This document shows positions 5,860 through 7,322 of a stretch of DNA of 7,322 nt, in pieces; position 1 is the stretch's first letter, and each line of letters begins with the position of its first letter. Source of the stretch: an uncultured Lachnospiraceae bacterium (GTDB lineage Bacteria > Bacillota > Clostridia > Lachnospirales > Lachnospiraceae); assembly GCA_902764045.1 (NCBI GenBank), contig CACWUI010000079.1:1-7322 (forward strand), written 5' to 3'. A model generated the notes under the pieces. It saw only the letters and a program-made list of their open reading frames with translations. It was not told where the DNA came from and made no database searches. The position numbers and the translations under genes were made by a program.

Positions 5860-6371
5860 ATGATAAGTGCAGGAGATTTTAAAAACGGTATCACCATCGA
5901 GATGGACGGTGGTATCTGGCAGATAATAGAGTTTCAGCATGTTTCGTCAGCGGGGGAGTAGTTGAAAAATCCTTCAGGCCTACTGAGAAATTCCAGCTTG
6001 CCCACATCGACAAAAAGGATTGCCAGTATTTATATCAGGACGGTGATTTCTTCAATTTCATGGACAATGAGACTTTTGACCAGATCGCGCTTTCTTCAGA
6101 ACAGGTCGGCGATGCGCTTAAGTTCGTAAAGGAAAACGAAGTCTGTAAACTCATGTCACATAACGGCAATGTGTTTGCTATCGAGCCGCCTATGTTTGTT
6201 GAGCTTGTGATCACAGAGTCAGAGCCCGGCGTTAAGGGCGATACGGCTACAGGCGCTACCAAGCCTGCCATCGTAGAGACCGGTGCTCAGGTAATGGTCC
6301 CTCTTTTTGTAAACCAGGGTGATACCATTAAGATCGACACACGTACAGGCGAGTACCTTTCAAGAGTTTGA
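5860..6371 (+). pseudogene. efp: Elongation factor P, frameshifted with loss of the modified-lysine loop
   Basis: EF-P relieves ribosome stalling at polyproline stretches. The first 28 residues, beginning MISAGDFKNG and ending IEFQHV, are typical EF-P. The frame then reads SSAGE and stops at TAG 5959-5961. From about 5943 another frame (TTC GTC AGC GGG GGA GTA) continues with SGGVVEKSF and runs through the OB domains to the usual ending GEYLSRV and TGA 6369-6371. That part has 140 residues from the AGC at 5949. 28 plus 140 is 168, against about 185 for the family, so 17 codons are represented by only 5 nt and about 46 nt are missing. The missing part is the domain I loop normally read as KPGKG, with the lysine near position 32 that is post-translationally modified. 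As written, no functional EF-P can be made. Whether this is a true mutation or an assembly or sequencing error cannot be decided here. Confidence 0.9.
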
Positions 6372-6395
6372 TCTTTTGTTTCCCATAAACCGCCG

Positions 6396-6429
6396 ATCAA
6401 TATCGAAGCTTTCGATATTGATTTTTTTT
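6396..6429 (+). terminator. Intrinsic terminator after efp
   Basis: A perfect 12-bp inverted repeat (6396-6407 pairs with 6411-6422; ATCAATATCGAA against TTCGATATTGAT) has a 3-nt loop and runs into T's at 6422-6429. It begins 24 nt after the efp stop codon and ends 17 nt before the next start codon. Confidence 0.9.
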
Positions 6430-6446
6430 AAATGGATATTTAGCTA

Positions 6447-7322
6447 ATGAAATTTTTCGACAAACTTGAAAAAAAGATCGGCCGCTTCGCTATACCGCAT
6501 TTGATGCTTTATGTTACCATTGCTTATATCATAGGTTACGTGCTTTTTATCACACGTAATTATGCGGTGCTGAATGTGCTTTCACTGGATGCTGAAAAGA
6601 TACTTCAGGGTCAGGTATGGAGGATATTTTCTTATGTCATCCAGCCGCCTACAAGTTCCCTTCCCATTTTCTTTTTGATCACTCTTTATTTTTATTATAT
6701 GATAGGGCGCTTTCTGGAAAGGCAGTGGGGGGCTTTCAAGTTTAATTTTTACTTTTTTTCCGGGCTGTTTCTTAATGTGATAGCAGCCATAGTGATATAC
6801 CTGATATTCGGTGTGGTCATGCCCATGTCGGTTTATTATCTGAACCTGTCGCTGTTTATGGCATTTGCGGTAGAACAGCCGGACACTTTTTTGCTTTTAT
6901 TTTTTATAATACCATTTAAGATCAAATGGTTTGCCATATTAGACGCTGTATACTTTGGTTTGACGGTTTTTTTCGGATATCTGTCCCTTGCATTAAACCT
7001 TCCGGATGCCATACTTGCTCCTCTGCACTACATCGGGATCAATCCCACGCCCACAGGAGCCACAGCAGCCATTATAGCAATGCTGAATTTCATAATCTTT
7101 TATGCCGTATTTAAAGTCGGCAAAAGAAACAGAAATTCAAACAGACAGCAATACCGTCAAAGCACCGGGAGCAGTAACAGCCGAAGTGAGTATCAGTCAC
7201 AGACACAGTCAGGAGCCGCCAGGATCCCCAGACACAGATGCTCCATATGCGGCAAGACAGAGTTTAATGATCCTAATGAGGAATTCAGATTCTGCACAAA
7301 GTGCCAGGGCGCATTTGAATAT
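6447..7322 (+). CDS. Rhomboid-like membrane protein with C-terminal zinc ribbon, 3' end outside window
   Basis: My translation from ATG 6447-6449 stays open for 292 codons to the window end. Likely membrane segments lie at about 19-36, 73-90, 98-123, 128-145, 146-158, 161-182 and 203-223. The motif GQVWRIFSYV (55-64) resembles the first-loop WR motif of rhomboids and derlins. GRFLERQWGAFKFN (87-100) fits the next conserved region. The catalytic serine motif GxSG of active rhomboid proteases is not seen; the corresponding stretch reads YLNLSLFMAF (131-140). I therefore infer a rhomboid-like or derlin-like non-protease. A Gln/Ser/Arg-rich linker (about 225-262) is followed by CSIC (265-268) and CTKC (283-286), a probable zinc ribbon on the cytosolic side. 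Its ribosome binding site is weak (GGA, 10 nt upstream) and no separate promoter is clear, so it may depend on read-through of the preceding terminator. The exact family is uncertain. Confidence 0.8.
   Translation, partial: MKFFDKLEKKIGRFAIPHLMLYVTIAYIIGYVLFITRNYAVLNVLSLDAEKILQGQVWRIFSYVIQPPTSSLPIFFLITLYFYYMIGRFLERQWGAFKFNFYFFSGLFLNVIAAIVIYLIFGVVMPMSVYYLNLSLFMAFAVEQPDTFLLLFFIIPFKIKWFAILDAVYFGLTVFFGYLSLALNLPDAILAPLHYIGINPTPTGATAAIIAMLNFIIFYAVFKVGKRNRNSNRQQYRQSTGSSNSRSEYQSQTQSGAARIPRHRCSICGKTEFNDPNEEFRFCTKCQGAFEY

Noticed and set aside
5941..5961. Programmed frameshift or ribosome bypass in efp
   Set aside because: Recoding could restore the frame but could not supply the roughly 15 missing residues of the lysine loop. 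No slippery heptamer was seen and no stimulatory stem was apparent, though RNA folding was not computed.
6060..6371. Separate 103-residue gene starting at ATG 6060
   Set aside because: It is the C-terminal part of EF-P. The ATG is the internal Met of MDNETF, with no ribosome binding site upstream, so it belongs to the broken efp.

Overview
The window looks like the chromosome of a Gram-positive Clostridia bacterium, most likely Lachnospiraceae. This is an inference from AT-rich intergenic DNA, strong AGGAGG-type ribosome binding sites, sigma-A-like promoters with exact 17-bp spacing, the long TrpRS type also known from streptococci, and the NrdR, YqeG, AroE, AroQ and EF-P protein types. No transposase, integrase, tRNA, rRNA or CRISPR array was seen. 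It is mostly housekeeping DNA.

Left part (1-1732), minus strand: the 5' part of pyrB (aspartate carbamoyltransferase) leaves the window at position 1. Upstream of it lies a monocistronic gene for a 350-residue membrane protein. That protein has about six transmembrane segments and a long polar tail built on an 11-residue period. It has its own promoter and an intrinsic terminator. An AT-rich divergent intergenic region (1553-1732) carries back-to-back promoters.

Centre (1733-5772), plus strand: one apparent operon of trpS, nrdR, a YqeG-type HAD phosphatase, a fused aroE-aroK (shikimate dehydrogenase plus shikimate kinase in one chain) and aroQ (type II 3-dehydroquinate dehydratase). Gaps are 23, 12 and 8 nt, then a 20-nt overlap. 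AroQ, AroE and AroK catalyse three consecutive chorismate-pathway steps (dehydroquinate to shikimate 3-phosphate). TrpRS uses tryptophan, one of the end products of that pathway. NrdR is a ribonucleotide reductase repressor, and its targets are not in the window.

Right part (5773-7322), plus strand: a good promoter and ribosome binding site lead into efp (elongation factor P), but the reading frame is broken. A gap of about 46 nt removes the loop that carries the modified lysine and shifts the frame, so the gene is either a pseudogene or an assembly or sequencing error. A strong terminator follows. The last gene, open at the window end, encodes a rhomboid-like multi-pass membrane protein with no visible GxSG protease motif and a C-terminal CxxC...CxxC zinc ribbon.

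I did not find a new defence or mobile system. The most notable items are the broken efp, the 11-mer-repeat membrane protein, the AroE-AroK fusion and the rhomboid-like zinc-ribbon protein.
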